Source: an uncultured Chloroflexota bacterium (GTDB lineage Bacteria; Chloroflexota; Chloroflexia; Thermomicrobiales; UBA6265). Taken from it: DNA of 64,000 nucleotides. Positions within the stretch are counted from its first letter, which is position 1. The number at the start of each line of letters is the position of its first letter. Below, piece by piece: positions 8,291 to 18,825 of this stretch. The stretch lies in the NCBI GenBank assembly GCA_937901745.1, contig CALGSZ010000157.1, forward strand, positions 1 through 64,000, in the 5' to 3' direction. Below the pieces are notes generated by a model. The model was not told the origin of the DNA, did not search any database, and saw nothing but the letters and a program-made list of their open reading frames with translations. The translations under genes and the position numbers were made by a program.

Positions 8291-9485
8291 TCATCGCTGC
8301 GGCGTCCGCGGGACGCTGATCCCCTAATCCCGCGCCGCCGATGGAGACGATGAGCCCTTGGGTTGGCTCAATGGCGTGCTGGCCGGTGCCGACATAGACG
8401 CGACCATCGGCGACGACTGGCGCCGAGCCTGCCTCCGCGTCGAGCGGGAACGACCAGCGAAGATCGCCGCTCAGCGCGTCGAACGCGACCAATCGCCCCT
8501 CGTCGCTCATCACGTAGACCGTGGCATCGCTGATCACCGGCGACGAGCCGAGCGCTCGACCGTACTGCGCTCGCCAGCGCGGGAACCCGGTCCGAGCGTC
8601 GATGGCGTGCAGAAAGCCGTCGTTGCCCGAGATGTAGACGGTGTCACCACTGACCGAGGGCGACGAGCCGACGCCTGAGCGCTCAGGCTGGTAGCGCCAT
8701 CGCTCTTCTCCGGTGTCCGCGCTCAGCGCGTGGAGCGCCCCCCAATCACTATTGACATAAACGAGACCTCCGGAGACGGCTGGCGTGTTGTAGACGCCGC
8801 CGATCTCTCGTCGCCATCGCTCAGCGCCACTCGCGAGATCGAGCGCGGCGACGAAGCCGACGCCGGCTCGTGCGGCGTCAGTCCCCCCGATGAATGCCAT
8901 TCCATACGCAATCGCTGGCGATGAGGACCAGATCGTCCCGCCCACCTGCTGTCGCCATCGCTCATGGCCCGTTGCGGCGTCGAGCGCGTAGAGCGCGCCG
9001 TCAACGCTGCCGACATAGACCGTGTCGCCGACGACGACCGCCGATGACCAGACCGGTCCGCCAAGCTTTTTACTCCAGCGGAGATTTCCTGAGCCGGTCT
9101 CGATCGCGTATAGCCAGCCGGCGTTGTCCCCGACGATCGCCAACCCGTCGTGGATCGTGGGAGAGGAGAAGAAGCCAGCCCGCGCTCGGAAGCGCCAACG
9201 CTCGGTGCCGGTGCGCGCATCTAAGGCGTAGAAGTGGTGATCCCAGCTGCCGGCGTAGAGGGTGCCGTCGGCGATCGCTGCCGAGGCGACGACCGGTGCT
9301 GCCGTCTCAAAACGCCAGAGCAAGACCGGCTCGCCTACCGGTCCCGGACCCGGTGACTCTCCGGTCCGCGCCACGTTGCCGCGGTAGATGGCCTCGGCGA
9401 GCGGCGTCGTGCGCGCGAAGCCGGCGCTTGGCGCCAGTGCGCTAAGCAAGGCAATGAGCAGGAACGCGCGGGTGAGACGACGCAC
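8277..9485 (-). CDS. Secreted PQQ-type beta-propeller repeat protein
   Basis: 402 residues with a signal peptide (MRRLTRAFLLIALLSALAPSAGFA). At least seven repeats of the pattern G-T-x-Y-x-G-x-D-x-x-x-A-L-D-A-x-T-G-x-x-x-W follow (for example LYALDAATGHERW and LHALSADTGEERW), the PQQ/BamB-like propeller repeat. No substrate-enzyme domain is attached, so it is more likely a binding or assembly scaffold than a PQQ dehydrogenase. The C-terminal 20 residues leave the repeat pattern. It is convergent with and overlaps the Rieske gene by 14 bp. Confidence 0.85.
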   Translation of the reverse strand: MRRLTRAFLLIALLSALAPSAGFARTTPLAEAIYRGNVARTGESPGPGPVGEPVLLWRFETAAPVVASAAIADGTLYAGSWDHHFYALDARTGTERWRFRARAGFFSSPTIHDGLAIVGDNAGWLYAIETGSGNLRWSKKLGGPVWSSAVVVGDTVYVGSVDGALYALDAATGHERWRQQVGGTIWSSSPAIAYGMAFIGGTDAARAGVGFVAALDLASGAERWRREIGGVYNTPAVSGGLVYVNSDWGALHALSADTGEERWRYQPERSGVGSSPSVSGDTVYISGNDGFLHAIDARTGFPRWRAQYGRALGSSPVISDATVYVMSDEGRLVAFDALSGDLRWSFPLDAEAGSAPVVADGRVYVGTGQHAIEPTQGLIVSIGGAGLGDQRPADAAAMITAR

Positions 9486-9628
9486 CGGCGATCTCCTTCG
9501 AAGGAAGAGCCTTTCCCGGGGCGGTCTGCCAGGCGATTGTACGGTATCTTCCTTTGGGAGCGTTTGGACGTGGTCGCGAGGCGCCAGTGCTCGATGGTGA
9601 GCCGGCGAAGCGCTCAGTGGAGAGGAGA

Positions 9629-10384
9629 ATGATGAGCACGATGGGCATTGCGCTCCAGCTTTACACGGTTCGAGAGCAAACCGCCAAAGACATGCTCGGA
9701 ACCCTCCGGCAGTTGGCGCAGATGGGATACCGGGCCGTGGAGTTCGCCGGCTATGGCAACGCGCTGCCGGCGACGATTCGGGCGACTCTCAACACACTCG
9801 GCATGCGAGCCGTTTCCGCCCACGTGTCGTATGACCGCTTCGCCAACGAGTTCGAACGCGTATTGGAGGAGCTGCATTTGCTCGGTTGCGATCATGCGGT
9901 CATCCCGTGGCTCGCGCCAGAGTTGCGCGTGGCAAGCTCCCTGCCCAAGCTCGCGGAGCAATTCAACGAGTGGGGGAGACGCTGCAACGAGGCTGGCGTC
10001 CGTTTCGGCTACCACAACCACGATTTCGAGTTCGCGCGCGATGAGCGTGGGGAGACGCTGTTCGACACGCTGGCGCGGGAGACAGACCCAACGCTCGTGA
10101 ACCTCGAGATCGATGTCTTCTGGGCCGAGATCGCGGGTGTCGATCCGGTCGAGTTGATCCGCCGGCACGCCGGGCGCGTGCCGCTGCTGCACTTCAAGGA
10201 TCGAGCGCGGAGCGCGGAGCGGCGTGACGCGCCGGTCGGAGAGGGCACGCTCGATTGGCCGGCGATTCTGGCGGCCGCGCGGGAAGCGGGAACGGAGTGG
10301 CTTATCGTCGAGCAAGATTATCCTCGCGACCCGATGGCGGACGTGGAGCGCAGCCTCCGCAATCTGGAGCGATTGACGGCGTAG
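9629..10384 (+). CDS. Sugar phosphate isomerase/epimerase family (TIM barrel)
   Basis: 251 residues of the xylose-isomerase-like TIM-barrel superfamily. The N-terminus GIALQLYTVREQTAKD starts the first strand. Metal-ligand regions are visible as RFGYHNHDFEF, NLEIDVFWAEIAGVD, LLHFKDR and a terminal LIVEQDYPRDP. The LYTVR opening and YHNHDFEF motif are typical of proteins annotated as sugar phosphate isomerases, including IolE/inosose-dehydratase relatives. The substrate cannot be named. ATG 9629 follows GGAGAGGAGA at normal spacing. It is a single gene ending in a hairpin terminator. Confidence 0.85.
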   Translation: MMSTMGIALQLYTVREQTAKDMLGTLRQLAQMGYRAVEFAGYGNALPATIRATLNTLGMRAVSAHVSYDRFANEFERVLEELHLLGCDHAVIPWLAPELRVASSLPKLAEQFNEWGRRCNEAGVRFGYHNHDFEFARDERGETLFDTLARETDPTLVNLEIDVFWAEIAGVDPVELIRRHAGRVPLLHFKDRARSAERRDAPVGEGTLDWPAILAAAREAGTEWLIVEQDYPRDPMADVERSLRNLERLTA

Positions 10385-10419
10385 ACACGGCTCGTGCGTG
10401 TGGGCGGAACGAAGTGTCT

Positions 10420-10449
10420 GGGGCGGTGTGGCGGTCGCTGCACCGCCCC
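10420..10449 (+). terminator. Stem-loop terminator between convergent genes
   Basis: GGGGCGGTG (10420-10428) pairs with CACCGCCCC (10441-10449) around a 12-base loop, followed on the plus strand by GATTCTTGTT. It serves the isomerase gene and faces pncB. Confidence 0.6.
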
Positions 10450-10472
10450 GATTCTTGTTGTCACGATTGCGA

Positions 10473-11855
10473 TCAGGTCTCCAAGGATGCGCCGTAAGCG
10501 GTGGCCGTTTCCTGGCGGAGCCGGACAAGCGCCTCGGAGCGCTCGACCGGGTACGTCGGCGCGCCGGTCAGGTCCTTGTACTCGTCGGGCAGAGCGGCGA
10601 GTGATTCGGCCGCACGGCGCGCAATCTCCGGCAGCGGCGGGACCGCCCCCTCAACGATTGAGCCGCTGGCGAACGCTGGCTGGAGCAGACGGCGGCCTCG
10701 CGCCGGCACAGGCTCGTCTTCGAGCTGGATGATGTCGCGCTCGAAGGCGCCGACTCGGACGACCTGCTTCCGGCCGGGCCAGGTGCTCTTTTCGCCCGCC
10801 AGCTTGATCCGGCCCTTCTCCTCGGCTCCCGTTCCGAGACTGACGAGCTTGTAGACGGCGCCGAGCGCGCCTCCGGGAAGCTTGAGGTCGACAGAGCCGG
10901 CGCCGGTCGACAACCGAGTGCCAACGCCGAAGGCATCGATGGGCGCATTTGCCTCGATCAGCTCGGCAATCCGGAACTCATCGAGGTCGCCGCTGGCGAG
11001 GATGCGGACGTCGTGAAGCCCGGCGGCGTCGAGCGCGGCACGGCAATAGCGGCTGTCGCCGATGAGATCGCCGCTGTCAAGGCGGATGGCGGTCAGCCGG
11101 TGCCCAAATCGCCGCTTCGCGTCCAGCGCGACCTCGATCGCCGTCTCGATCGCGCGATGGACGTCATAGGTGTCGAGCAGGAACGTGAACTCTTCCAACG
11201 ATTCGGCAATCGCCCGGAACGCGTCCTCTTCGTTGGGGAAGAGCTGAACGAGCGCATGCGGAATGGTCCCGCTCGTCCGTACGTTGAACGCGTGCGCGGC
11301 CGAGAGGAACGACGTGCTGGCGCAGCCGCCGATGATCGCGGAGCGGGCGGCGATGTACGGCTCTTGCGCGCGCCGAAACCCGAACTCGGCGACCGGGCGG
11401 CCCTGAGCCGCGAGGACGACTCGAGCGGCCTTGGTGGCGATCAACGTCGAGACGCCGACAGTGTGCAGCAGGCCGGACTCGAGGAGCAGCGCCTCTCGGA
11501 AGGGCGCGGTGACGCGCAGCAGCGGCTCGTTTGGGAACGCGATCTCGCCCTCCGGGACCGCCAAGATCTCGCCGGTGAAGCGCGTGCGGCGTAGCTCGTC
11601 GAGAAATTCGTCTTCGTACGGGCGGAGGGACCGCAGATAGGCCAGCTCTTCGTCCGAGTAGTGGAAGTTGCTGGCAAAGGTGAGCGCGAGCTCCAGGCCA
11701 GCGGTCAGGAGATAGGCGCTGCCGAACGGCGCGTGCCGGGTGTAGAGATCGAACGTCACCTCGGCATTCAGGCCGGTCCGCCAACTGACGTAGGCCGCAT
11801 CAACGTGATAGAAGTCAGTCAGAAGCCCGCTCGATAGCTCATCGTGCCGCCACAT
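10473..11855 (-). CDS. pncB: Nicotinate phosphoribosyltransferase
   Basis: 460 residues. The enzyme makes nicotinate mononucleotide from nicotinate and PRPP in NAD salvage. Family features: the N-terminal LLTDFYHVDAAYV, the FGFRRAQEPYIAARSAIIGGCASTS region, the LLDTYD segment, AIRLDSGDL, and the phosphate-binding end ILASGDLDEFRI and FGVGTRLSTG. ATG 11855 is preceded by GAGGGG. It diverges from the ABC operon across a 208-bp region. The isochorismatase-type hydrolase at 17.9-18.6 kb could supply nicotinate. Confidence 0.92.
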   Translation of the reverse strand: MWRHDELSSGLLTDFYHVDAAYVSWRTGLNAEVTFDLYTRHAPFGSAYLLTAGLELALTFASNFHYSDEELAYLRSLRPYEDEFLDELRRTRFTGEILAVPEGEIAFPNEPLLRVTAPFREALLLESGLLHTVGVSTLIATKAARVVLAAQGRPVAEFGFRRAQEPYIAARSAIIGGCASTSFLSAAHAFNVRTSGTIPHALVQLFPNEEDAFRAIAESLEEFTFLLDTYDVHRAIETAIEVALDAKRRFGHRLTAIRLDSGDLIGDSRYCRAALDAAGLHDVRILASGDLDEFRIAELIEANAPIDAFGVGTRLSTGAGSVDLKLPGGALGAVYKLVSLGTGAEEKGRIKLAGEKSTWPGRKQVVRVGAFERDIIQLEDEPVPARGRRLLQPAFASGSIVEGAVPPLPEIARRAAESLAALPDEYKDLTGAPTYPVERSEALVRLRQETATAYGASLET

Positions 11856-11898
11856 GGCGTCCCCTCACCAGGCCCGGCGGCATGTTAGCCGACAAATC

Positions 11899-11910
11899 CC
11901 AAGCGTTTGG
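11899..11910. promoter_or_regulatory. Possible LacI-family operator
   Basis: CCAAGCGTTTGG is a near-palindrome (10 of 12 positions symmetric) whose centre AAGCGTTT fits the AANCGNTT core of LacI/GalR operators. It lies in the divergent region between pncB and the carbohydrate ABC operon. No LacI-type regulator gene is in the window. Confidence 0.3.
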
Positions 11911-12063
11911 CGACCGAGACGAAGCGACACTGGCAAACTCCTTGCATACGCGGCGTTGCACGAATCCGCATCTAGCCGCGCCGCCTGGGGTGCGGTCCTT
12001 GACGGGCGGATGGCGGCGGCATCAGTATGCCCCACAGTACGCGATAGCGCGAGGAGGGATGAG

Positions 12064-13464
12064 ATGAACCGAAGGAACGACGCTGTTCTCGGTACTCGCC
12101 GTATTTCCAGACGCGATACATTGCGCTTCGGCTTCGGGGCGGCCGGAATTGCCGCGACCGGCGGCCTCATCGCCCATCGCTCGGCGAACGCGGCCGGTGG
12201 CGGTTTGGGCGGTCGCTGGGCGCCGTGGCCTCACCAGGGCGGCGAGACGATCGTCTTCCTTTCCACCCAGCTGCGGCCGGTCGAAGAAGCCGAGAAGATG
12301 CGGAACACGATCCTGGCCGATTTCGAAGGCTCGGTCGATTTCATCCCCGAGGATACCGGTCCGTTCAATGACCGCATCGCGGCCGAGGCCGAAGCGGGGG
12401 AGGGCACCATCGGCGTCATCGGCGCGCAGCATGGCGATTTCGCCGCGCTCGCGGCTCGCGGCTACCTGGCCGATCTGACCGACCTCTTGCAGGAGCTCTC
12501 GGATCGCACCTTTGTCGAGGATTACGTGCAGCTCGGCAAGTTCGGCGGCGAGGAGCAGCTCTATATCCCCTGGATGCAGGCGACGTACATCATGGTCGCG
12601 CACCGGGAGGCCCTGCAGTATCTCCCGGAAGGACTCGACGAGGAGTCGTTGCGCACGTCGCTCACCTATGAGCAGCTCGGGGAGTGGGTGCGGAACATCA
12701 ACGAGGCGGAGGGGCAGAAGTTCGGTCTGCCGGCCGGCGAGGATGGACTGCTCCACCGCTTTTTCCAGGGCTACGCCTACCCGAGCTTCACGGGCGGGGT
12801 GAACACGACGTTCAAGAGCGAGGCGGCTGCACAGATGTGGCAGTGGCTGAAGGACACCTGGCAGTACGCCAACCCGCAGTCCGTGACCTACGGCGCCATG
12901 GATGAGCCGCTCCTCTCAGGCGAAGTCTGGGTCGCGTGGGACCATGTCGCGCGACTGATCAGCGCGTTGCGGGAGCGGACCGACGACTTGATCGCGTTCC
13001 CGGCTCCGCGCGGCCCGCAAGGACTGGGCTTCATGCCGGTGGTCGCCGGCTTGGCGATCCCGAAGAATGCCCCGGACATGGAGGCGTCTCGCGCGCTGAT
13101 CGAGTACCTAACGCGGCCCGAGGTGCAGGCGACCACCCTGCGCGAGGTCGCCTTCTTCCCAGTGATCGAAGGCGAGCTGCCGGGCGATCTGCCACCGGGA
13201 GTCCAGCAGGAAGTCGATGCTGTGCAGGCGACGACGAGCGATCCGCAGGCGTTGCCATCGCTGCTACCGGTCGGCCTGGGCGAGCAGGACGGCGCCTACA
13301 ACAAGGTCTTCCGCGACACGTTCCAGGCCATCATCCTTGACGGCAACGATATCCAGCAGACGCTCGAACAGCAGGCGCAGAATCTCCAATCGGTGCTCGA
13401 TGCCGCCGGCGCATCGTGCTGGGCGCCGGACCCGGAGAGCGAGGGCGTCTGCCAAGTCGGTTAG
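12064..13464 (+). CDS. Carbohydrate ABC transporter substrate-binding protein (Tat-exported)
   Basis: 466 residues of the family 1 extracellular solute-binding type. The N-terminus has a twin-arginine motif (ISRRDTLRFG) followed by a hydrophobic stretch GAAGIAATGGLIA, so export folded through Tat is likely. The mature part shows the typical two-lobe pattern with GEVWVAWDHVARLI and a late IPKNAPDMEASRALIEYLTRPEVQA segment common to sugar binders. ATG 12064 lies just after GAGGAGGGATGAG. It heads an operon with two permeases, an ATPase and a GH63 hydrolase, which suggests an alpha-glycoside such as glucosylglycerate as ligand. That ligand is inferred. Confidence 0.85.
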   Translation: MNRRNDAVLGTRRISRRDTLRFGFGAAGIAATGGLIAHRSANAAGGGLGGRWAPWPHQGGETIVFLSTQLRPVEEAEKMRNTILADFEGSVDFIPEDTGPFNDRIAAEAEAGEGTIGVIGAQHGDFAALAARGYLADLTDLLQELSDRTFVEDYVQLGKFGGEEQLYIPWMQATYIMVAHREALQYLPEGLDEESLRTSLTYEQLGEWVRNINEAEGQKFGLPAGEDGLLHRFFQGYAYPSFTGGVNTTFKSEAAAQMWQWLKDTWQYANPQSVTYGAMDEPLLSGEVWVAWDHVARLISALRERTDDLIAFPAPRGPQGLGFMPVVAGLAIPKNAPDMEASRALIEYLTRPEVQATTLREVAFFPVIEGELPGDLPPGVQQEVDAVQATTSDPQALPSLLPVGLGEQDGAYNKVFRDTFQAIILDGNDIQQTLEQQAQNLQSVLDAAGASCWAPDPESEGVCQVG

Positions 13465-13551
13465 TTGAGATCGGCGGCCGGTCGGCGATCCAGCAGTGAC
13501 GAACGATACCGCGGTTGCCGGCCGGTCATACTTGATGATTGCCGTTGCGTG

Positions 13552-13579
13552 GCCGGGGTGGTCATCGCGCCGCCCCGGC
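13552..13579 (+). other. Intercistronic stem-loop after the binding-protein gene
   Basis: GCCGGGG (13552-13558) pairs with CCCCGGC (13573-13579) in the 137-bp gap before the first permease. There is no T-tract, so it more likely stabilises the upstream binding-protein message or causes partial termination. Confidence 0.4.
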
Positions 13580-13601
13580 GACCCGGCGACTCCACGAGGC
13601 C

Positions 13602-14459
13602 ATGACAGCACGCCGACTCGGATGGGCGCCATATGCCCTGCTGTTGCCATCGCTGGCGTTTCTCGCGCTCTTCTTCGCCGTGCCGATGGTGCGCGCCTTC
13701 GGGCTGGCGTTTCAGGACGCGGACGGGAACTGGAGCTTGGAGTCGTGGCGGACGATGTTCAGCGACACCGAGTTCCGCGAAGCGCTCGTCACGACGCTGC
13801 TCCTGATCGTCATCATCATTCCCGTTCAGTTCGCGATCGCGCTGGCAATGGCGCTGGTGGTCAATGCCCGCCTCAAGGGCGCTGGATTCTGGCTCTACAT
13901 CTACGCCATCCCGCTCGGCATCAGCGAGCTGGCCGCCGGAATCATTTGGTTCGCGATCTTCACCCAGCAGGGCTGGCTCAACAGTATCCTCGAAGGGCTC
14001 GGTATCCTCGACCGCCCCTTTATCTTCCTCAACTATCAGAATCGGGGCTGGCTGATTTTCACCGTCGTCATGGCCGAGGCGTGGCGCGCGACGTCGATCA
14101 TCATGATCATCCTCGTCGCCGGTCTGCAGGGGATTCCGCGCGATTACCTCGAAGCGGCGGATGTCTTCGGCGCCACGTTCTTCCAGAAGGTGCGGCGGGT
14201 GATCTTGCCAATGCTGCGGCCGAGCGTTCAGGTCGCGCTGATCCTTCGCACCATCCTCGCATTCCAGGCGTTCGCGGTCGTCCTGGCGCTCACCGGGCGC
14301 GGGATGACCGTGCTCGCCTCCGAGGCGTACCGGTGGTATAGCGACTACCGAAATCCGCACGTCGCCGCCGCCTACGCCGGGTTCATCCTCCTGCTGTCCG
14401 TCTTGAGCACTCTCCTCTTCCTTTGGCTGCTGCCGACGCGCGAGGAGCAGTTCCGATGA
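13602..14459 (+). CDS. Carbohydrate ABC transporter permease (MalF-type)
   Basis: 285 residues with six predicted membrane segments, starting with WAPYALLLPSLAFLALFFAVP. The EAA loop that contacts the ATPase is recognisable as DYLEAADVFGATFFQKVRRVILPMLRPS. ATG 13602 follows CACGAGG. The stop overlaps the start of the second permease (ATGA), indicating translational coupling. It is one half of the membrane channel of the importer encoded at 12.1-16.5 kb. Confidence 0.9.
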   Translation: MTARRLGWAPYALLLPSLAFLALFFAVPMVRAFGLAFQDADGNWSLESWRTMFSDTEFREALVTTLLLIVIIIPVQFAIALAMALVVNARLKGAGFWLYIYAIPLGISELAAGIIWFAIFTQQGWLNSILEGLGILDRPFIFLNYQNRGWLIFTVVMAEAWRATSIIMIILVAGLQGIPRDYLEAADVFGATFFQKVRRVILPMLRPSVQVALILRTILAFQAFAVVLALTGRGMTVLASEAYRWYSDYRNPHVAAAYAGFILLLSVLSTLLFLWLLPTREEQFR

Positions 14460-15313
14460 CCGCGAACGTGGCGGCTCCGAGCAGCGAGCGGCGACGGCGG
14501 GCGCGACGGCGCCTGCTCGGCCGAGTCCTGCTCTATCTGGGCGCGGCGCTTCTGGCTCTCTGGGTGCTCGCGCCGATCTACATCATCACCGTCACCGCGT
14601 TCAGCCCCAGGAGCGTGGTTTACGACTATCCCAAGCACTTGATCCCGCGCGAAGTGTCCGCCGAGACGATGGATTTCTTCGTCAACTCGACCGGGGTGCT
14701 CCCGTCACTCTGGCGTTCCGTCCAAGTGGCGCTGGTAACGCTCGCCCTCTCGACCCTGATCGGAGCCCCGGCCGGGTACGCGCTGGCGCGCTTCGCCTTC
14801 CGGGGGCGGGACACCTTCCGGTTGGCGATTCTCTCGACCCGCGCCTTCCCAATCGTCATCCTCTCCATTCCGCTGGCGGTGACGTTCATCGAGTGGGGGA
14901 TTTATGACACGATCTGGAGCGTGGCGCTCATGCACACCGCGCTCGCCCTGCCGTTCACCGTCCTGATCACCAGCAGCATTTTCGTCAGCGTGCCGCGCGA
15001 CTTGGAGGAGGCGGCCTTGACGCTCGGCTGTACGCCGATCAGCGCCTTTGTGCGGGTGGTGCTGCCGCTGGCGTTGCCCGGCCTCGCGGCGGCGTCCATC
15101 TTCACCTTCGTGCTGTCCTGGAACGAGGTCTTCGCGGCGGTGATCCTGACGCTGCGGGAGCGAACGTTGCCGGCCCTGATCCTGGCCGCGATCACTGAGT
15201 CGCCCGCGCCGTTCCGCTTCGCCGCGGCCTGGTTCATGGCGGCGCCGTCGCTCATCTTCATCTTCCTCATCCGACGCTACCTCCTCGGCATGTGGGGACG
15301 AGTCTCTCGGTGA
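14456..15313 (+). CDS. Carbohydrate ABC transporter permease (MalG-type)
   Basis: 285 residues. A highly basic N-terminus (ERRRRARRRLLGR) precedes the first membrane segment, and the EAA loop reads DLEEAALTLGCTPISAFVRVVLPLALPG. The C-terminus RRYLLGMWGRVSR is typical of MalG-type permeases, where the tail reaches the ATPase. It overlaps the MalF-type gene by four bases and precedes the ATPase by 61 bp. Confidence 0.9.
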   Translation: MTANVAAPSSERRRRARRRLLGRVLLYLGAALLALWVLAPIYIITVTAFSPRSVVYDYPKHLIPREVSAETMDFFVNSTGVLPSLWRSVQVALVTLALSTLIGAPAGYALARFAFRGRDTFRLAILSTRAFPIVILSIPLAVTFIEWGIYDTIWSVALMHTALALPFTVLITSSIFVSVPRDLEEAALTLGCTPISAFVRVVLPLALPGLAAASIFTFVLSWNEVFAAVILTLRERTLPALILAAITESPAPFRFAAAWFMAAPSLIFIFLIRRYLLGMWGRVSR

Positions 15314-15374
15314 CGGAACAGCGAACGGTCGAACGGGCAGGCGGGAGGCGAGACGAGGGGCGGGAGCATCGAGG

Positions 15375-16460
<1,086 letters not shown>

Positions 16461-16546
16461 TGCTCGGCGTCGCCTTTTCGCGGCCTTTCCACCTGGTTGC
16501 GCGAGCACCTGCATGATCATCGTTCGCGGCGGAGCGAGAAGTAGCG

Positions 16547-17905
16547 ATGAGCGAAGAACGAGCGCTCGACGCGGCGGCGATGGCTGAGGCGGCCAGTAAC
16601 GTTCTGCGGCGGAACGATCTCGGAGGATGGACCAAGGCCGCGCCCAGCCTTTACCCGCATCAATGGAGCTGGGACAGCGCGTTTATCGCCATCGGCCTGG
16701 CCCATCTCGATACGCGCCGCGCCGCTCAGGAGCTGCGGAGTCTCTTCGCCGCCCAGTGGTCGACCGGGATGGTGCCGCAAATCGTCTACAACCCGGATGC
16801 GCCGCCGGGAAGCTACTTCCCCGACGCGGAGCGCTGGGATTGCCGGCGATTGTCAGCGGCCGCGCCTGCCGGACGGGACACGAGTGGAATCATCCAGCCT
16901 CCTGTCCACGCCCTCGCCGCTTGGCGCATCAGAGAGGTGGCAGAGCGGAAGGGGGAGCGCGATCGGGCGGAAGCCGATCTGTTCCTGAAAGAGATCTACC
17001 CGAAGCTCTTCGCCTGGCACCGGTACCTCGCGACCGCGCGTGACCCGGAGCGGTCCGGGCTGCTCACCATCGTTCACCCGTGGGAAAGCGGAACGGACAA
17101 CTCGCCGCGTTGGGATCGGGCATTGGCAGCCGTCGAAGTCGGCGATTTGCCGCCGTACACTCGGAGTGACCTGCAGCACGTGACCGATCCCTCGCAGCGA
17201 CCGACGACGGCCGAGTACGACCGCTACCTATGGCTCGTGGAGCTGCTGAGGCGAGAGCGATACGACGACACCGCTGTCTACGCCTCGCACCCATTCCTCG
17301 TGAAGGACGTGCTGATGAGCGGCATCTTCGTGGCCGCCAACGAGGCGCTCCTGAAGATCGCGGACGTCGTGGGCGTGCCGGAAGAAGACCGCATCGAAAT
17401 CACGGCCTGGAAGGACCGCGGTCAGCGAGGAATTGCCGAGGCGTGGGATGTCCGGCTCGGCCTCTGTCTCGATTACGACCTTCGTCAGGACGCGCCAATC
17501 CCGGTGCGGACCATAGCAGGGTTCGCGCCGTTCGTCGCGGGCAACCTGACGCCAGATCGGCAAGCGGCGGTACTAGCGACCTTCGAATCCCCAGCGTTCG
17601 CGGGGCATCCGCGGCTGCGGTGGCCGCTCCCTCCGAGCACGAGCCCGGAAGACCCCGGCTTCCGCCCGCGCAGCTATTGGCGGGGACCAACGTGGCCGTT
17701 CCTCAACTGGCTGTTCTGGTGGGCGCTCTTGCGCGCGGGCGAGAAGGAGCGGGCGGCCCGGCTGCGAGCCGCCTCGCTCGATCAGATCGCGACAGTCGGT
17801 TTCGCTGAGTATGTCGAGCCGTTCACCGGCGAGCCGCTTGGCTCCCTCGATCAATCCTGGACCGCGGCGGTGACGCTCGACTGGCTCGCGGCGCCGCTCA
17901 CGTGA
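16547..17905 (+). CDS. GH63-type glycosylglycerate hydrolase-like enzyme
   Basis: 452 residues with the (alpha/alpha)6-barrel motifs of mannosylglycerate/glucosylglycerate hydrolases: QWSWDSAF (39-46), HPWESGTDNSPRWD (from about 177, holding a family acidic residue), SYWRGPTWPFLNWLFWW, and EYVEPFTGEPLGSLDQSW near the end. Known members in Thermus, Rubrobacter and rapidly growing mycobacteria split mannosyl- or glucosylglycerate to sugar and glycerate when salt stress ends. There is no signal peptide, so it acts on imported substrate. It follows the complete sugar ABC importer by 86 bp. Trehalase-like or other GH63 activity remains possible. The last 8 bases overlap the convergent hydrolase gene. 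Confidence 0.8.
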   Translation: MSEERALDAAAMAEAASNVLRRNDLGGWTKAAPSLYPHQWSWDSAFIAIGLAHLDTRRAAQELRSLFAAQWSTGMVPQIVYNPDAPPGSYFPDAERWDCRRLSAAAPAGRDTSGIIQPPVHALAAWRIREVAERKGERDRAEADLFLKEIYPKLFAWHRYLATARDPERSGLLTIVHPWESGTDNSPRWDRALAAVEVGDLPPYTRSDLQHVTDPSQRPTTAEYDRYLWLVELLRRERYDDTAVYASHPFLVKDVLMSGIFVAANEALLKIADVVGVPEEDRIEITAWKDRGQRGIAEAWDVRLGLCLDYDLRQDAPIPVRTIAGFAPFVAGNLTPDRQAAVLATFESPAFAGHPRLRWPLPPSTSPEDPGFRPRSYWRGPTWPFLNWLFWWALLRAGEKERAARLRAASLDQIATVGFAEYVEPFTGEPLGSLDQSWTAAVTLDWLAAPLT

Positions 17906-18620
17906 GGGCGCGAACCACACGGACGCCGTTCAGCGCCATGTGATACAGGAAGACGCGGTGGAAGAAGTCTCCCGGATGCGCGAACGCGCCGACCTCGGCC
18001 GCGCTCTCCGGCGGGAGGTCGTACGTCTGGACCGCGTTCTCCGGAACGATGACCTCAAAGGGAGCGATGCCAAGCGCGTTCGCGCGCAGCCGGAGATGCA
18101 TCGCGAGGGTGTAGACACAGAGATCGGTGCAATTACCGACGACGATCGCGTGCGTGAGATCCGAATTCGCTTCGAGCCATTTGTCGAAGTCGGTCCCATA
18201 GCCCGGATCGAGCGAGTTCTTCTCAAAGATCGTGAACGAGTCGGCAAACGGGAGCGAGGCGAGCTCAGGGATCGTCTTGCTCTCCTCGCTGCCGCGCACG
18301 CAGTGGACGGGCCATGCCTGGAATTCCGGCGTGTTCGGGTCGTGCGTGTCCTGGGTGAGGACGAAGCGCCGGATGCCGTGGGCGTGTGCGCGTGTAAATA
18401 GATCGCGAACCGGCCCGGCCAGCGCACCGACTCGCTCCGAAGCTAGCGGCCCGCTAGAGCAGAACCCGACGATCATGTCGGTCGAAAAGACAGCGGCATG
18501 CTCCGGCCGCGGAATCGCCTCGGCAAACGAAACCGGCTCGAGCGCCGCGAACCATTCCTCGACGAAGGCGGGAATTGCGACGGTCGCTGTACCAGTGCCA
18601 GCGATCGGGGGTGCGACCAT
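17898..18620 (-). CDS. Isochorismatase-family hydrolase, nicotinamidase-like
   Basis: 240 residues of the cysteine hydrolase superfamily. The catalytic triad is recognisable as Asp in AVFSTDMIVGF, Lys in FEKNSLDPGYG and Cys in VVGNCTDLCVY; the cis-peptide region precedes NCTDLC. The HDPNTPEFQAWPVHCVRGS stretch resembles the metal-site region of nicotinamidases, so nicotinamide deamidation feeding PncB is the best guess. The motif order also fits other amidases. ATG 18620 has a strong AGGAGGTGATTC site. Confidence 0.8.
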   Translation of the reverse strand: MVAPPIAGTGTATVAIPAFVEEWFAALEPVSFAEAIPRPEHAAVFSTDMIVGFCSSGPLASERVGALAGPVRDLFTRAHAHGIRRFVLTQDTHDPNTPEFQAWPVHCVRGSEESKTIPELASLPFADSFTIFEKNSLDPGYGTDFDKWLEANSDLTHAIVVGNCTDLCVYTLAMHLRLRANALGIAPFEVIVPENAVQTYDLPPESAAEVGAFAHPGDFFHRVFLYHMALNGVRVVRALT

Positions 18621-18756
18621 GAATCACCTCCTGCAGTGCCAAGCATGTGAGTCGAATCCACTCCATGCCCGGCGCACGATTCCGTGCCCATGATGATGGT
18701 AACAATCAAGGCACCGGTCCACACAAAGCGGTGAACCTTTCGTGCCGCATGGATCT

Positions 18757-18768
18757 GGCCAATTGGCC
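18757..18768. promoter_or_regulatory. Perfect 12-bp palindrome in a divergent promoter region
   Basis: GGCCAATTGGCC lies between the divergent nicotinamidase-like and GATase-like genes, 58 bases before the latter's start. It may be an operator, but no factor is indicated. Confidence 0.2.
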
Positions 18769-18825
18769 GCTGTCATGCGAGAGTACGACCAAAGCGAAGG
18801 ACACGTGATGACAAGGGAGGGAGCG

